From positions 1-12,116 of the forward strand of contig JBKOWZ010000138.1 of the NCBI GenBank assembly GCA_046724665.1: a stretch of DNA of 12,116 bases. The letters run 5' to 3'. Source of the DNA: Actinocrinis sp046724665. Its GTDB lineage: Bacteria; Actinomycetota; Actinomycetes; Streptomycetales; Catenulisporaceae. Below are positions 11,723-12,116 of this stretch, piece by piece (the stretch's first letter is position 1; each line of letters opens with the position of its first letter). Below the pieces are notes generated by a model. The model made no database searches. It was not told where the DNA came from and was given only the letters and a program-made list of their open reading frames with translations. Both the position numbers and the translations under genes were made by a program.

Positions 11723-12116
11723 TTGGCGGTCACCGATGAGGCGATCGAGAAGATCAAGGGCATGATCGTGACCGGGGCGCTGCGTCCCGGCGACCGGCTG
11801 CCCAAGGAGGCCGACCTCGCCGACCGCCTCGGCCTGTCGCGAAACTCGCTGCGCGAGGCCGTGAAGGCGCTGTCGCTGATCCACGTGCTCGACGTTCGCC
11901 AGGGCGACGGCACCTACGTGACCAGCCTCGAACCGCGCCTGCTGCTCGACGCGATGACGTTCGTGGTGGACTTCCACCGGGACGACACGGTGCTGGAGTT
12001 CCTTGAGGTCCGGCGCATCCTGGAGCCGGCCGCCACCGCGATGGCCGCGCTGGCCATGACCGAGCAGCAGGTCGCCGAGCTGCGCGCGGTCCTCGACGAG
12101 CTGGACGACGACCCGA
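11723..12116 (+). CDS. GntR-family regulator, FadR/FCD subfamily (5' part, truncated)
   Basis: The frame is open to the end of the window, giving about 131 residues. The N-terminal winged helix-turn-helix is clear: ALRPGDRLPKEADLADRL, then LSRNSLREAVKALS and a QGDGTYV wing, the standard GntR layout. The following FLEVRRILEPAATAMAAL segment starts the all-helical FCD effector domain of the FadR subfamily, which binds metal and small carboxylates. Members control sugar-acid, lactate, amino-acid or fatty-acid use; the target here cannot be told because the gene and its downstream neighbours are cut off. TTG 11723 is chosen because GGGAG lies 6 nt upstream. ATG 11702 is in frame and would add seven residues, with only a weak AAAGG before it. 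Confidence 0.88.
   Translation, partial: MAVTDEAIEKIKGMIVTGALRPGDRLPKEADLADRLGLSRNSLREAVKALSLIHVLDVRQGDGTYVTSLEPRLLLDAMTFVVDFHRDDTVLEFLEVRRILEPAATAMAALAMTEQQVAELRAVLDELDDDP

Noticed and set aside
1..12116. Mobile element, CRISPR array, tRNA, rRNA, riboswitch, toxin-antitoxin or phage-defence module
   Set aside because: I saw no spaced direct repeats, terminal inverted repeats with a transposase, cloverleaf sequence, integrase, nuclease or toxin-like gene. All gaps over 100 nt (4344-4465, 4985-5095, 5870-6077) hold only promoter- and terminator-like elements, and no gap exceeds 300 nt.

Overview
The window is GC-rich (about 70% or more) with codon third positions almost all G or C. It has GTG and TTG as well as ATG starts, -10 boxes of the TAnnnT type, several apparently leaderless genes, and the usual actinobacterial families (DUF664/DinB, TetR, FCD-type GntR, MptpB-like phosphatase). 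This fits a high-GC actinomycete chromosome, of the Streptomycetales/Catenulisporales kind, though the genus cannot be fixed from this sequence. I saw no in-frame TTA (bldA-type) codon in any called gene. I found no transposase, integrase, CRISPR array, tRNA, rRNA or prophage gene. It looks like core or mildly accessory chromosome carrying metabolic and housekeeping genes, and I did not find an obvious multi-gene novel system.

Layout. (1) 1-696: the 3' end of an unrecognised gene converges on a small three-helix membrane protein gene. (2) 815-3244: a DUF885 metallohydrolase, then a class-I glutamine-amidotransferase-like hydrolase (peptidase C26/PuuD type); a 17-bp perfect dyad lies between them. 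(3) 3249-4984, minus strand: a LOG-like Rossmann nucleotide-binding protein with a long N-terminal extension, and a DUF664/DinB-family protein. (4) 5096-6968, plus strand: an orphan four-helix membrane protein and an NmrA-type NAD(P)-binding protein with an odd insertion in its glycine loop. (5) 7065-10319: a small catabolic divergon. A TetR repressor and a GlcD-type FAD-linked oxidase lie on the minus strand, and an acyl-CoA dehydrogenase is divergent on the plus strand. (6) 10343-11647: a divergent pair, a Nudix hydrolase (minus) and a tyrosine phosphatase (plus). (7) 11723-end: the 5' part of a GntR/FadR-family regulator that runs off the window.

How the genes may work together. The clearest unit is TetR, FAD oxidase and acyl-CoA dehydrogenase. 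The regulator is divergent from the dehydrogenase, and an AACG-N2-CGTT dyad sits at the predicted start of the dehydrogenase transcript. This suggests that TetR represses fatty-acyl or branched-chain acyl-CoA oxidation and is relieved by a pathway acyl-CoA. The FAD oxidase follows tetR by 10 nt but also seems to have its own near-consensus promoter inside the tetR 3' end. The other genes look independently transcribed.

Promoter and terminator architecture is the most unusual part of the window. Six genes have a -10-like box placed so that the start codon falls at or within 3 nt of the predicted +1. Two convergent junctions carry both stop codons inside a small perfect dyad. A third is closed by an 18-bp bulged hairpin that would work on both strands. 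All promoter, operator and terminator calls are read by eye and have no experimental support here.
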